DNA of 64,000 nucleotides from Pseudomonadota bacterium (GCA_023440825.1 JAEXRL010000030.1:124001-188000), one strand, 5' to 3'. Numbered from the stretch's first letter, positions 17,610 to 27,416 are shown. Program-made: numbers and translations. Notes: generated by a model from the sequence alone, not told the origin.

Positions 17610-17880
17610 GTGTATGCTCCTGATCGTGTACTAAGGCGATGGCTTCATTGTGTCGGGCTTGTTGCACACAGCCAAGAGTGCGGTACCGGCGTTCCGCAGT
17701 GTTTTTGGCTTATGTTTCCAGTTGTGAACACGGGATGTGGAAAATGTTCATTTGGCGCATCGTTTTCACTGCTGATTGCTGCCCCTAAGTGAAGCAGTAT
17801 CAAATGCATGTCATTGTGTTTCATGTCTGAAGTAGAACGAGCAGGCATGAACTCATCCGTTTTGTTTAGCCGGATAGTCA

Positions 17881-20208
17881 ATGACGTTTATGTTTGCCTA
17901 CCTCATTGCGCTCGCGTTTTTAGCAGCGCCTTTAGTTTTCTTTGGTGCCCGATTTGCGCACCCTCGCTACTTAGCGCTTTTGCCCTTGCTGTTGTTTGGC
18001 GGTTTTCTGAGCTATGGACCCGAGCTTTTGCAAGGGCAGGTTATTGTGGCCAACTGGACCTGGGTTCAGGCTTTAGGCATACACCTGTCTTTTCAACTGG
18101 ATGCCTTGGCACTGGTGTTTGCTTTATTGATTACGGGCATAGGTAGCTGTATTTACTTGTATGCCTCGGCTTACTTGCCTAATGATGATCGTAGCCCTCG
18201 CTTTTTCACCGCACTGACTGTGTTTATGGCGTCCATGTTAGGGGCAGTGCTAGCTAATGATCTTATTAGTCTGATTGTGTTTTGGGAGCTGACCAGTCTC
18301 AGTTCTTTTATTCTGATCGCGTATGACCCTGAGCGAGCCTCGTCCCGTCGCTCAGCACAGCAAGGCTTGCTGATTACGGTGGCTGGGGGGTTGTGTCTGC
18401 TGGCAGGGGCCATATTGCTGGGGCATGAGGCAGGTACCTATGAAATTAAGCAAATCATTGCCCACTATCGATTAAATGATCAGTCCACGCTCAGTACGGT
18501 CGTGCTATGGCTGCTTGTGTTAGGAGCTTTCACAAAGTCTGCCCAAAGCCCTTTTCATAGCTGGCTACCCAATGCCATGGTAGCCCCCACACCTGTATCC
18601 GCGTATTTACACTCGGCTACCATGGTAAAGCTGGGGGTGTATCTGCTGGCTCGCTTATACCCAAGTTTGGCAGTGCATGATTGGTGGACACCCTTGGTCA
18701 TGGGGGCAGGCTTATTAACGATGCTCACCGCTAGCGTACTGGCGTTGCGTGAAACTGATTTGAAGCGTGTGCTGGCGTACTCCACCTTGGTATCACTGGG
18801 CACCTTGTTTTTGCTTCTGGGCACTACGCATCCCTTGGCGATGGTGGCAATGGTGTGCTTTTTGGTGGTGCACGCCTTATACAAAGCCAGCTTATTCATG
18901 GTGGCAGGTATTGTGGATCATCAGGTGGGCACACGCGAGTTACCGCGTCTGGCGGGACTGAGCCGGCACATGCCGCTCACGGCCTTGATTGCAGTATTGG
19001 GTGCCTTATCCATGGCCGGTATACCTCCTTTGTTGGGCTTTGTTGCCAAAGAGCTCGTGTACGAAGCTGGATTGGCCGCAGGTATGTCTTGGTGGGTTTG
19101 GGGAGTACTGATTGGTGCCAATGCCTGCATGGTCATGATTGCAGCCCTGATTGCCTGGCGTGTTTTTTTCAGTCGTCCTGTTTCTATAGCGCCTGTGCTG
19201 GCTACGGACCCTAGTCCAGGCATGTATCTGGGGCCATTGCTGCTGGCCGCCTTGGGTTTGTTTTTGGGTATTTTTCCCAGTAGCCTGAACACGGTACTTA
19301 GTGCCATGGTGAGTGCTATTCAGGGGCAGCCTAGCAATGTTCAATTGCAGTTATGGCATGGGTTCACGCCTATGTTGTACCTCAGTATTTTGACCTTGTT
19401 GTTGGGCTATGTGCTATGCCGCTATTGGCCTAGTATCCAGCGAGTGACCAGTGCCTGGAGCTGGCTAGAGCGTTACGGACCCGATCGTTTTTATGATTTG
19501 TGCTTACACGCCTTGCAAGTGGTGGCGCGCTGGCAAACGGATCGTATTCAGACGGGTAGCTTGCGTCATTACATGGCCATGAGCATGAGTTTAGTGGCGG
19601 GCACGGTGTTGATGGCCTTGTTTATGCAACAAGGCCTGGCATGGCCGGACTGGTCGTGGGAAACGCTCAGTGTAGAGGCGCTCTTACCCTTGCTACTGGC
19701 ATTAGCTGCGGTGGCTGTTGTATTGGCTCGTAGCTTTGTTAAAGGCTTAGTCGCTGCCGGTATGGTGGGGTTTGGTGTAGCGGTGGTATTTGTGTTCGGT
19801 GGCGCCCCCGACTTAGCGTTTACCCAGTTTTCGGTAGAGGCTTTGGCAATTGTTATTTTGTTGGCTGTCATTGGCCACATGCCTTTTCGCCAGGGTGATG
19901 CACGCCGTCCTGCTCAGGCTGCTCGCGACGCCGTCATTGCTGCGCTGTTTGGCGTGATGTTTGTCGTGCTCCTAGGGGCTATTTTAGCCTTGCCGTTTAA
20001 TGCTGCACTATCTGATTTTTTCCGTATCGCCGCTTACGAACAAGCCTTTGGGCGCAATCTGGTGAACGTCATTATTGTAGATTTTCGAGCTTTGGACACC
20101 TTGGGGGAAATCACGGTGCTGGCCTTAGCTGCTTTGGCGGCGTATGCCGTATTTCACAATGGGCGTCAGGCCACCCATCCCTCAGACTCGCCTAAGGAGC
20201 AACGATGA
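17881..20208 (+). CDS. mrpA: Mrp-type Na+(K+)/H+ antiporter subunit A
   Basis: 775 residues, the large proton-pumping subunit of the seven-part Mrp/Mnh/Pha antiporter. The first 500 residues match the NADH-dehydrogenase subunit 5-like fold, with IVFWELTSLSSFILI (conserved Glu) and SPFHSWLPNAMVAPTPVSAY. After about residue 590 comes the extra MrpA tail, including VVFVFGGAPDLAFTQFSVEA and the MnhB-like end IIVDFRALDTLGEITVLALA. It opens an operon whose genes overlap or abut. The preceding ribosome binding site is weak (GGATAG). The complex supports cytoplasmic pH and Na+ homeostasis. Confidence 0.95.
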   Translation: MTFMFAYLIALAFLAAPLVFFGARFAHPRYLALLPLLLFGGFLSYGPELLQGQVIVANWTWVQALGIHLSFQLDALALVFALLITGIGSCIYLYASAYLPNDDRSPRFFTALTVFMASMLGAVLANDLISLIVFWELTSLSSFILIAYDPERASSRRSAQQGLLITVAGGLCLLAGAILLGHEAGTYEIKQIIAHYRLNDQSTLSTVVLWLLVLGAFTKSAQSPFHSWLPNAMVAPTPVSAYLHSATMVKLGVYLLARLYPSLAVHDWWTPLVMGAGLLTMLTASVLALRETDLKRVLAYSTLVSLGTLFLLLGTTHPLAMVAMVCFLVVHALYKASLFMVAGIVDHQVGTRELPRLAGLSRHMPLTALIAVLGALSMAGIPPLLGFVAKELVYEAGLAAGMSWWVWGVLIGANACMVMIAALIAWRVFFSRPVSIAPVLATDPSPGMYLGPLLLAALGLFLGIFPSSLNTVLSAMVSAIQGQPSNVQLQLWHGFTPMLYLSILTLLLGYVLCRYWPSIQRVTSAWSWLERYGPDRFYDLCLHALQVVARWQTDRIQTGSLRHYMAMSMSLVAGTVLMALFMQQGLAWPDWSWETLSVEALLPLLLALAAVAVVLARSFVKGLVAAGMVGFGVAVVFVFGGAPDLAFTQFSVEALAIVILLAVIGHMPFRQGDARRPAQAARDAVIAALFGVMFVVLLGAILALPFNAALSDFFRIAAYEQAFGRNLVNVIIVDFRALDTLGEITVLALAALAAYAVFHNGRQATHPSDSPKEQR

Positions 20209-20603
20209 ATTCCTTAATTTTCCGGGTGGCCTCGTATGTGGTCTTGCCTTTAGCGCTTGCCCTATCGCTTTACTTATTGTGGCGCGGCCATAATGCGCCC
20301 GGTGGCGGGTTTGTGGCAGGACTCATCGCTGCAGCGGGTGTGGCCAGTTATGCCCTGCCACGTAATGCTCAAGCCTTGCGTGGCCTGCTGCCTCTAGACC
20401 CCCTGCATATATTGGCGTGGGGAGTACTGATCGCCACCTTGGCGGGTGTGCCTGCCTGGTTCGGCGCACAGGCATACATGACGCACGCATGGGGCTATGT
20501 GGGCACCTTACATTTGGGCACGACCTTGTTATTTGATATTGGAGTTTATCTTGCCGTGATGGGCTCCATCATTGCCTTTCTCGAGTTTTTTTTGGAGCCC
20601 TAA
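20205..20603 (+). CDS. mrpB: Mrp antiporter subunit B
   Basis: 132 residues, overlapping the mrpA stop codon by four bases. Four transmembrane helices and the family motif RGHNAPGGGFVAGL identify it as MrpB/MnhB. It is a separate gene here rather than fused to MrpA as in some alphaproteobacteria, although MrpA keeps a short MnhB-like tail. It is a membrane-embedded structural subunit of the antiporter complex. Confidence 0.93.
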   Translation: MNSLIFRVASYVVLPLALALSLYLLWRGHNAPGGGFVAGLIAAAGVASYALPRNAQALRGLLPLDPLHILAWGVLIATLAGVPAWFGAQAYMTHAWGYVGTLHLGTTLLFDIGVYLAVMGSIIAFLEFFLEP

Positions 20604-20605
20604 GT

Positions 20606-20974
20606 ATGGAAGCACTGTATCTGTTGGCCATAGGTGTGATGGCAGCCTGCTCGGCCTATTTATTGTTATCGCGTAATGTGCTGCGCATGGTTTTGGGGCT
20701 ATTGTTGCTGGGTAACTCGGCAAACCTAAGCTTATTTGTGGCGGGACGCATGGATTCTACCGTGCCCGCCCTGATACCAGAGGGCATGAGCCGTTTGGCC
20801 AGCAGTGCCAATCCTTTGCCTCAGGCTTTAATCTTGACCGCTATAGTGATTTCTTTTGCTCTGGTGGCATTTACTGTTGTGTTGCTGCAGCGTGCACACC
20901 GTCAACTGGGTGTTGTGGATTCTGAGCTGATGCGTTTGGCTGAGCCCGTGGCCTCTGGGGAGAGCGAAGTCTGA
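20606..20974 (+). CDS. mrpC: Mrp antiporter subunit C
   Basis: 122 residues, three transmembrane helices, related to NuoK of complex I. Recognisable parts are LLSRNVLRMVLGLLLLGNSA and NPLPQALILTAIVISFALVA. The conserved PLPQALVLTAIVI-type segment is diagnostic of MrpC/MnhC. It starts 2 bp after mrpB and its stop overlaps the mrpD start by one base. Confidence 0.95.
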   Translation: MEALYLLAIGVMAACSAYLLLSRNVLRMVLGLLLLGNSANLSLFVAGRMDSTVPALIPEGMSRLASSANPLPQALILTAIVISFALVAFTVVLLQRAHRQLGVVDSELMRLAEPVASGESEV

Positions 20975-22482
20975 TGTCGGATCATGTTTTGCTGGCGGCC
21001 CCAGTCGCCATTCCCTTAGTGTTTATTGCGCTCACTGCGCTGGCCTATCGTCATCCGCGTATTCAGGTGGCGCTTAACTTAATGGCCTGTATTGGTGTGT
21101 TCATGGCTGCTTTAGCTTTGTTATTACACGCCAGCAGCGGCCGGGTCTTAGTGACTCATTTTGGTTCTTGGCTTGCTCCTTTTGGTATCAGCTTTGTGGC
21201 CGATAATTTGGCAGCGGCCATGGTCTTTATTACGGCCCTGATGGGGGTGGTGGTGGCGGTGTATCAGTTAGGGGATACACACAGTGCCCATCAGCCCATG
21301 TTCGCCCCTTTGTATCAGGGCTTGCTGCTCGGTGTTGTGGGCGCATTTCTTACCGGGGACTTGTTTAATTTATATGTCTGGTTCGAGGTGATGTTGATCG
21401 CCTCATTCGGTTTACTAGTGTTAGGTGGGCATAAAGATCAGCTTGATGCGGGGGTGAAGTACGTCATGCTCAATCTGTTAATGACCACCGTGTTCTTGCT
21501 GGCTGTGGCCTTGCTATATGGGGCAACAGGGACATTGAATATGGCCGATGCTGCGCAACGCCTGGCTAGTCTGGAGAGCTCTGCGCTGGTCAATACCTTG
21601 GCACTGCTGTTCTTTTTGGCCTTTGCGTCCAAAGCAGCGTTGTTTCCCTTGTTCTTCTGGTTGCCGGCTTCCTATCACACTGCCAGTCCCCCTGTGCTGG
21701 CCATTTTTGCTGCCTTATTAACAAAAGTGGGTGTCTATGCCATTGTGCGTAGCTTCACGCTTGTTTTTCCTGTGTCTGAGTGGTTGTTGCTGGTTTTGAT
21801 GGGGGTAGCTGCCTTGACGATGCTTACGGGCGTACTGGGGGCCGCATCGCACTTTGATGTACGCAAGATTTTGTCTTTCCATATTATTAGCCAGATAGGC
21901 TATATGTTGGTGGGCTTGATTATTGCCACACCGCTTGCTTTGGCGGGAACCGTGTTCTACATCATTCACCATATCATTGTGAAAGCGAACCTGTTTTTAA
22001 TTGCGGGCTTGATGCGTTTGCACACAGGCTCCTATGAGCTTAAGCAAATGGGCGGTTTGCATAAAAAAGCCCCGTTGTTAGCCTTGCTATTTTTTGTGCC
22101 AGCGGCGTCGTTGGCTGGTTTGCCGCCATTGTCTGGCTTTTGGGCTAAGTTTTTAGTGATTAAGCCCGCCTTGTATGAGCAGTTTTTTGTTTTGGCGATA
22201 GTAGCCTTAGTCGTAGGCGTGCTTACCCTTTACTCCATGCTCAAAATCTGGAATGAGGGGTTTTGGAAGGCGCAGCCCAAGCCGCACAAGCCCCTTAAGC
22301 CTGTTAACTGGCGTAATACCTGGCATTTATACGGCCCCATTACTGTTTTATCTCTGATCACCTTAAGTATTGGTTTTTATCCGCAGCCCCTAATTGATTT
22401 TTCCTTACAGGCGGCTGCTCAATTGTCGGACTCTGATATGTATATCAAAGCCGTTCTGGGAGCGTCTGATGAAATACCTTAA
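20974..22482 (+). CDS. mrpD: Mrp antiporter subunit D
   Basis: 502 residues with about 14 transmembrane helices, homologous to the antiporter-like subunits of complex I (NuoM/N). Key stretches are LYVWFEVMLIASFGLLVLGG with the essential Glu, SKAALFPLFFWLPASYHTAS with the channel Lys, and KILSFHIISQIGYMLVG. Together with MrpA it forms the ion-translocating core. It overlaps the mrpE start by 14 bases. Confidence 0.95.
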   Translation: MSDHVLLAAPVAIPLVFIALTALAYRHPRIQVALNLMACIGVFMAALALLLHASSGRVLVTHFGSWLAPFGISFVADNLAAAMVFITALMGVVVAVYQLGDTHSAHQPMFAPLYQGLLLGVVGAFLTGDLFNLYVWFEVMLIASFGLLVLGGHKDQLDAGVKYVMLNLLMTTVFLLAVALLYGATGTLNMADAAQRLASLESSALVNTLALLFFLAFASKAALFPLFFWLPASYHTASPPVLAIFAALLTKVGVYAIVRSFTLVFPVSEWLLLVLMGVAALTMLTGVLGAASHFDVRKILSFHIISQIGYMLVGLIIATPLALAGTVFYIIHHIIVKANLFLIAGLMRLHTGSYELKQMGGLHKKAPLLALLFFVPAASLAGLPPLSGFWAKFLVIKPALYEQFFVLAIVALVVGVLTLYSMLKIWNEGFWKAQPKPHKPLKPVNWRNTWHLYGPITVLSLITLSIGFYPQPLIDFSLQAAAQLSDSDMYIKAVLGASDEIP

Positions 22483-22798
22483 CTACGTGCAAGGCTGGTG
22501 CGCGTTGTGCCTGATGTTCTGTCGCGAACTGTGTAAATCGGTGTATGACGTGGTCTTAAATGTGCTCAATCCAGCCCGTGTTCCGGCCAGTGCGATTATC
22601 GAGGTGCCCTTAACGGTGCAAAGCGAATTGGGTGTGGCCTTGTTAGCCAATATGGTGACGCTGACTCCAGGCACCACCACCCTTTACGTGTCTGAGGATC
22701 AGAAAACCATGTATGTTCATGTCATGAGGTATTCCTCTGATGCGGTCAGCGACATACAGCAAGGCTTTGAGCGTCAGATATTAAAGGTGCTGACATGA
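22469..22798 (+). CDS. mrpE: Mrp antiporter subunit E
   Basis: 109 residues starting at ATG 22469, inside the end of mrpD, with GGGAG at 22458-22462. It is shorter than many MrpE proteins, lacking the first hydrophobic hairpin. The soluble core is clear: ASAIIEVPLTVQSELGVALL, NMVTLTPGTTTL and the closing IQQGFERQILKVL. It is an accessory subunit needed for full antiport activity. It overlaps mrpF by four bases. Confidence 0.9.
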   Translation: MKYLNYVQGWCALCLMFCRELCKSVYDVVLNVLNPARVPASAIIEVPLTVQSELGVALLANMVTLTPGTTTLYVSEDQKTMYVHVMRYSSDAVSDIQQGFERQILKVLT

Positions 22799-23088
22799 CT
22801 GAAACCTTGTTTATGTGGTCTATTGGCCTGAGTAAGCTATTGCTGTTTCTTTCCATGTTTTTGGTCGGTTTGCGTATTGTTCTTGGTCCACATGCTGCCG
22901 ATCGGGTGGTGGCGCTGGATATGCTGTGCATGCTGGGGGTAGGGGTGGTGGCGATTGTTGCGCTTGACTCGGACACCATGGCCTTTGTAGACGTTGTACT
23001 GGGAATTGCATTAATAGGATTTTTGGCAACAGTCGCCTTTGCTGCATTTATTAAGCGCGGTACAAAACATATGGAGAAAGAGCTCTGA
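22795..23088 (+). CDS. mrpF: Mrp antiporter subunit F
   Basis: 97 residues with three transmembrane helices and the family motif GPHAADRVVALDM. A small membrane subunit of the Mrp complex, also noted in Bacillus for its effect on bile-salt and cation efflux. It overlaps mrpE by an ATGA and the next start by a single base. Confidence 0.93.
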   Translation: MTETLFMWSIGLSKLLLFLSMFLVGLRIVLGPHAADRVVALDMLCMLGVGVVAIVALDSDTMAFVDVVLGIALIGFLATVAFAAFIKRGTKHMEKEL

Positions 23089-23468
23089 TGCTGATAGTTT
23101 CCGCTATTTTTGTGCTCTCTGGAGCCATGTTAAGCTTGATCGCCGCTCTGGGTGTGCTGCGCTTGCCTGATTTTTTTATGCGTATGCATGCAGCGACCAA
23201 GGTAGGGGTAGCCGGTCCAGTGCTGATATTAATAGGTGTTGGTTTCTATGATATGAGCTGGGCCAGTTGGATCAAAGTCGCCTTAGCAGCCTTGTTTTTG
23301 CTCATTACCACTCCAGTGGCGGGCCATATGCTCGGGTATGCGGGGTTTGCCGGAGGGGTGAAGCTGTGGTCGGGGACACGGAAAAATGCCCTGCAGCATG
23401 TGCTCAAGCGCGGTCGTTTCCACGAGCGTGCTGAATCCACTTGCGATGCCGAGCAAGGTCATTCTTAA
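23088..23468 (+). CDS. mrpG: Mrp antiporter subunit G
   Basis: 126 residues with three transmembrane helices and the diagnostic GVLRLPDFFMRMHAATKVGV. The C-terminus is basic and longer than minimal MrpG proteins. It is the last antiporter gene; the kinase gene starts 10 bp later in the same direction, so one transcript probably covers mrpA-G plus the two-component pair. Confidence 0.94.
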   Translation: MLIVSAIFVLSGAMLSLIAALGVLRLPDFFMRMHAATKVGVAGPVLILIGVGFYDMSWASWIKVALAALFLLITTPVAGHMLGYAGFAGGVKLWSGTRKNALQHVLKRGRFHERAESTCDAEQGHS

Positions 23469-23478
23469 TGGTGGTTTT

Positions 23479-24906
23479 ATGCTTAGCAAAAGAGTTATGT
23501 TCGCCTGGTTTTTTCGTTTACCTCTATTAGTACGAGTGCCTTTGCTATCGGCTGTCATGATTTTTGTTATTGCTATGCTGATTATGCAGATCGCTGTGCT
23601 AAGTCTTACTACACAATACGAAAGCCAGACCCAGCGAGTAGGGCAAGTGTACTTGGATGGCTTGTCTGCCGCGGTAACTCAAGCCTACCAAGACAGAGAC
23701 GTACCTGCTATACAACGCGCACTGGAGCATTCATTACGCTTTTATTATGGCGTGGTAGACCGGCAACTGGCCATACTGGATCGTCAGGAAGGCATGTTAG
23801 CCCATGTGGCCGGTGCAAACTTGACTGCTGTGACCAATCCGCCCAAAGAGGTTATGACTCAGCCCACAGGGTACCAATATGATCCTGGTTCACGCAGTCT
23901 GTGGGTTTGGCGTGGTTTGGCCGAGCAGGGCATTGTGGCGGCAAACTTAGACGTGTCGGCCTTTGCCCGTGAACGCTCTTTATTACAAATGCGCTTAACA
24001 GGCATAGGCTTATTGCTCAGTGCCTTGTTTGCTTGGTGCAGCTACTTAGTCTTAAGGCGCACGCAACAACCCTTGAGCGTACTGAGTGAGCACTTGCGCC
24101 AAGCTGTCAGCTTTGGTCCCAGAAAAATTCAGGATCACGAAATTTCGGGTCAGGACTACGACTTTCAAACCTTGGCTCGTGGCTACAATCAGATGGTCGT
24201 TTCGGTGCAAGAGCGTGAGCGCATGATCGATCATCTGGCCTTGCAGGACAGGCAGGCTATGCTAGGGCGTATCGCCGCCACCTTGGCGCATGAAATCCGT
24301 AACCCCTTGACCGGTATCATGACCGCTTTGCAAACTGTACGCATGTACGGTGATGACCCCGTTAATCGTAACGAAGCGCTGGACTTTGTAGATCGTGGCA
24401 TACAATCGTTACAAGGGGTGGCTCAGGCCACCTTGAATATGTACCGCCCCGACTCCGGGGCAGCCGGCTTGAAGCCCAAAGATCTGGAGGATGTGGCGCG
24501 TCTCGTTGCTCCGCAAGCCAAACAAAAGCAGGTCAGCGTAGAAACTGATCTTACGTATTTTCAAACCCTGGATCTGGATGCGTTTAAGGTGCGCCAGATT
24601 GTGTTGAACTTATTGCTTAATGCAATACAGACCAGTCCATTAGGCGGGGTGGTCTGTTATCGCGTCACCCATGCAGAGCAAAGCTTGATGATTTCTGTCA
24701 GCGACCAAGGGCCAGGCTTGCCGCAACAGGCTCGCGACTTCTTACAGTCTGAACAAGCCTGTTCAGTGGACACCTGGCTAGGTTTGGCTACTATCCGACG
24801 TTTGTCAGATGAGCTGGGCGGACAGATTAGTCTGGAGTCCGAACCTGGTAAAGGTAGTTTAATTAGTCTGCATTTTTCTTTGTCAGCCATGGTGTCAACA
24901 ATATGA
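23479..24906 (+). CDS. Sensor histidine kinase linked to the Mrp operon
   Basis: 475 residues from ATG 23479; an earlier in-frame ATG would overlap mrpG and lacks a ribosome binding site. Two transmembrane helices (about residues 17-43 and 175-195) bracket a periplasmic domain of about 130 residues. A HAMP-like linker follows, then the HisKA box LAHEIRNPLTG with His271, of the NtrB/ZraS style, and an ATPase domain with NLLLNAIQTS and DQGPGLP. The stop overlaps the regulator start (ATGA). Because it ends the Mrp transcript, it may sense ion, pH or envelope stress; that is inference. Confidence 0.9.
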   Translation: MLSKRVMFAWFFRLPLLVRVPLLSAVMIFVIAMLIMQIAVLSLTTQYESQTQRVGQVYLDGLSAAVTQAYQDRDVPAIQRALEHSLRFYYGVVDRQLAILDRQEGMLAHVAGANLTAVTNPPKEVMTQPTGYQYDPGSRSLWVWRGLAEQGIVAANLDVSAFARERSLLQMRLTGIGLLLSALFAWCSYLVLRRTQQPLSVLSEHLRQAVSFGPRKIQDHEISGQDYDFQTLARGYNQMVVSVQERERMIDHLALQDRQAMLGRIAATLAHEIRNPLTGIMTALQTVRMYGDDPVNRNEALDFVDRGIQSLQGVAQATLNMYRPDSGAAGLKPKDLEDVARLVAPQAKQKQVSVETDLTYFQTLDLDAFKVRQIVLNLLLNAIQTSPLGGVVCYRVTHAEQSLMISVSDQGPGLPQQARDFLQSEQACSVDTWLGLATIRRLSDELGGQISLESEPGKGSLISLHFSLSAMVSTI

Positions 24907-26219
24907 AACGTCAGGCCTTGGATATCTTGCTGCTTGAAGACGACGGAGTGCTGGGCGGCACGGTGGCTCAGCGCTTGCGCTTGGAGGGGCTATCCGTACT
25001 GTGGGTGCAATCGGTAGCCGAGGCCTTGGAAGCCTTGCAGGCGCACGATCCAGCCATTTTGTTTTCTGACATTCGCTTACCGGATGGTAGTGGCGAGGAG
25101 GTGTTTCGCCAGGGTTATCGCTTATTGATTGATACCGAGGTTATCTTTGCCACCGCTTATGCAGAAGTCAGTCAGGCTGTGGCTCTGGTCAAAGCAGGGG
25201 CCGCCGACTATTTATTAAAGCCTTACGATATCAATGAGGTCGTGCGTCGGATAAAAATGATTCTTTCACGTGCTCATTTACCTAAAGGGGTGCGTACTGC
25301 TTTGCGCAGTTTTCATTATGACTCACCAGAAATGGCAACCCTGGCTGAGCAGCTAAAGCGTTTGGCGCGTGTTGATTTTCCTGTGTTATTAGTGGGAGAG
25401 ACCGGTACTGGTAAAGAAATGGCGGCACGTCTCATACACGAAAGCTCGGACCGAGCAGCCGCTCCGTTTTTGCCCGTATCATGTGCAGATATTTCTGAGT
25501 TCAGTCTGGAAAGTAAATATTTCGGGCATGAGCAGGGAGCTTTTCCCCATGCCACCATGCGTCAGCATGGCTGGTTAGAGGAAGTGGGTAAGGGCACATT
25601 GTTTTTGGATGAGATCTGCGAGATGCATCCCAAGGTGCAAGCCGCTTTGGCTAGGGTTTTGCAGGATGGGCACTTCCGACGTTTAGGTGGCAGCGAGTCA
25701 GTGCGTTTTAATGGCCGGGTAATTGCAGCCAGTAATGCAGATCTGGATGCGGCCATACAGCAGGGGCACTTGCGTCAGGATCTGTATTATCGTTTGCAAG
25801 GAGCGCAGTTGACCATACCGCCTTTGCGTGAGCGCGTGCACGATATTATTCCTATCGCGGACAGCATTTTGGCTGCACACGGAGCTGACAGCCCCTTGGG
25901 GCCATTTAGCTTAAGCGAGGCGGCTCGGGTTGCCTTGGTCAATGACCCTTGGCCTGGCAATATCCGTGAACTCAGTAATCGCTTGGCTCAGGCCTGCGCG
26001 CTGACCAGCACGAGCGAATTACGGCCAGAAGATATTTTTCCCGAACGTAAGCAGCAGTTAAGCAATGAACTTAGCCTGACTCAGGTTCGCATTGAGGCCG
26101 AACGTGAAGAAATCGAGCGAGTGATTGCCGAGTGTGGAGGACGATTGGGGGAGGCGGCTAAACGTCTGGGCATTTCTCGCACCACACTGTGGAAACGACG
26201 ACGCACCGATAATAGTTAA
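24903..26219 (+). CDS. NtrC-family response regulator with a degenerate sigma-54 contact loop
   Basis: 438 residues. The receiver domain has Asp56 in FSDIRLP and KPYD. The AAA+ domain has Walker A GETGTGKE, Walker B GTLFLDEI and the arginine-finger region DLYYRL. The loop that normally reads GAFTGA and touches sigma-54 is GAFPHA at residues 212-217, which would be expected to abolish normal sigma-54 activation. A Fis-type helix-turn-helix (EAAKRLGISRTTLWKRR) ends the protein. I see no good -24/-12 promoter before mrpA. It may regulate with sigma-70, as some loop-deficient relatives do. Confidence 0.9.
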   Translation: MKRQALDILLLEDDGVLGGTVAQRLRLEGLSVLWVQSVAEALEALQAHDPAILFSDIRLPDGSGEEVFRQGYRLLIDTEVIFATAYAEVSQAVALVKAGAADYLLKPYDINEVVRRIKMILSRAHLPKGVRTALRSFHYDSPEMATLAEQLKRLARVDFPVLLVGETGTGKEMAARLIHESSDRAAAPFLPVSCADISEFSLESKYFGHEQGAFPHATMRQHGWLEEVGKGTLFLDEICEMHPKVQAALARVLQDGHFRRLGGSESVRFNGRVIAASNADLDAAIQQGHLRQDLYYRLQGAQLTIPPLRERVHDIIPIADSILAAHGADSPLGPFSLSEAARVALVNDPWPGNIRELSNRLAQACALTSTSELRPEDIFPERKQQLSNELSLTQVRIEAEREEIERVIAECGGRLGEAAKRLGISRTTLWKRRRTDNS

Positions 26220-26354
26220 GCCCTCGGTTCAGATGCTGCCTATTGTCCGTCTCTAATGCTGCTCGCTCGTGCATATCCATTTATACTTGAAGCATGGTGT
26301 GAATCAAGCGCTACGCTTGGCTAGACACCTTATTGCTTTAAGGAGATCTTCAGG

Positions 26355-27416
26355 TTGGCGGATGGATTAGTGCTCGCTCCCCGTTTCAGAGCGACAGTTT
26401 GGCCTTTGCTGCGGGGAGCAGGTATCGCGTTGTTAGGCGCACTTATTGCCCGTTTGATTGGTATGCCCTTGCCCTGGATGTTGGGCCCCTTGTTGCTGGT
26501 GGCGGCTACACGTATTGCAGGAGTAAATAGCACCGTTGTGAATCCAGTGCGTAATCTGGGGCAATGTCTGATTGGCGTGTCCCTGGGTTTGTACTTTACC
26601 GCCGAGGTTGCTAGCAATGTTTTGGAGCATTGGCCCGTCATTCTGACTGCTGTGGTGTTTGCTGTATTTCTGGGTATATTTGGGTCCTGGGTATTGATGC
26701 GGTATGCCGGTCTGGATTTTTCCACCGCCTGGTTTGCTTCCGCGATAGGGGGCGCCAGTGAAATGGCTTATATGGCAGAACGCCGAGGCTTGCGTGCAGA
26801 CCTAGTCGCCTCCGTCCACAGCGTACGTGTCTTGATTGTGGTGGTCGTGATCCCATTTGCATTTCAGCTAGTGCATCAAATGCCAGAGCGGCCTATAGAC
26901 AGCGTAACGGTACATGGCGTGGGCCTAGTTGGGCTGTTTGCGCTAGCTGCGGTGGCCGCGTATATTTTTGACCGCTTAAGCGTGCCCAATGCCTGGATGC
27001 TAGGACCTATGCTGGCCGTTTTGTTGCTAACGGTGCAGGGTGTTCACTGGTCCGATTTTCCTCCAGCCCTATCTAGCTTAGGCCAGTTGTGCATAGGCTG
27101 GAGCTTGGGAAATCGCTTTCGCTCTGATTTTTTCAAGCGGGCACCTTGGCTATTGTTGATCGCGACAGTTTTCACCTTTTTCATGTTGCTTTTGACACTG
27201 GGTTTGGCCTGGAGTTTTCATCACATAACAGGCTTAAGCGTAGAGGTACTGGTTTTGGCGCTCTCACCCGGTGGCATCGCCGAGATGGCGATTACAGCGA
27301 AAGTGCTGGGCTTGGGCGTACCGTTAGTGACGGCAGTGCATGTTAGCCGTTTATTATTGGTGTTATTAAGTGCCGGGCCTATGCATCGTATGCTTGGGCG
27401 GCGTTACGGCAGTTAA
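26355..27416 (+). CDS. AbrB-family membrane protein
   Basis: 353 residues beginning at TTG 26355, with AAGGAG nine bases upstream; no ATG fits better. It has about ten transmembrane helices in two similar halves, each with the pattern of the AbrB duplication family: LPWMLGPLLL / NAWMLGPMLA and GQCLIGVSLGLYF / GQLCIGWSLGNRF, plus SPGGIAEMAI and IGGASEMAYM. Members have been called putative ammonia monooxygenase regulators, but they are integral membrane proteins, probably transporters. It lies 135 bp after the regulator gene in the same direction. Confidence 0.88.
   Translation: MADGLVLAPRFRATVWPLLRGAGIALLGALIARLIGMPLPWMLGPLLLVAATRIAGVNSTVVNPVRNLGQCLIGVSLGLYFTAEVASNVLEHWPVILTAVVFAVFLGIFGSWVLMRYAGLDFSTAWFASAIGGASEMAYMAERRGLRADLVASVHSVRVLIVVVVIPFAFQLVHQMPERPIDSVTVHGVGLVGLFALAAVAAYIFDRLSVPNAWMLGPMLAVLLLTVQGVHWSDFPPALSSLGQLCIGWSLGNRFRSDFFKRAPWLLLIATVFTFFMLLLTLGLAWSFHHITGLSVEVLVLALSPGGIAEMAITAKVLGLGVPLVTAVHVSRLLLVLLSAGPMHRMLGRRYGS

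Noticed and set aside
17610..17880. Sigma-54 (-24/-12) promoter for mrpA
   Set aside because: GG and GC pairs are present but none has the 10-base spacing required, so I do not call one.
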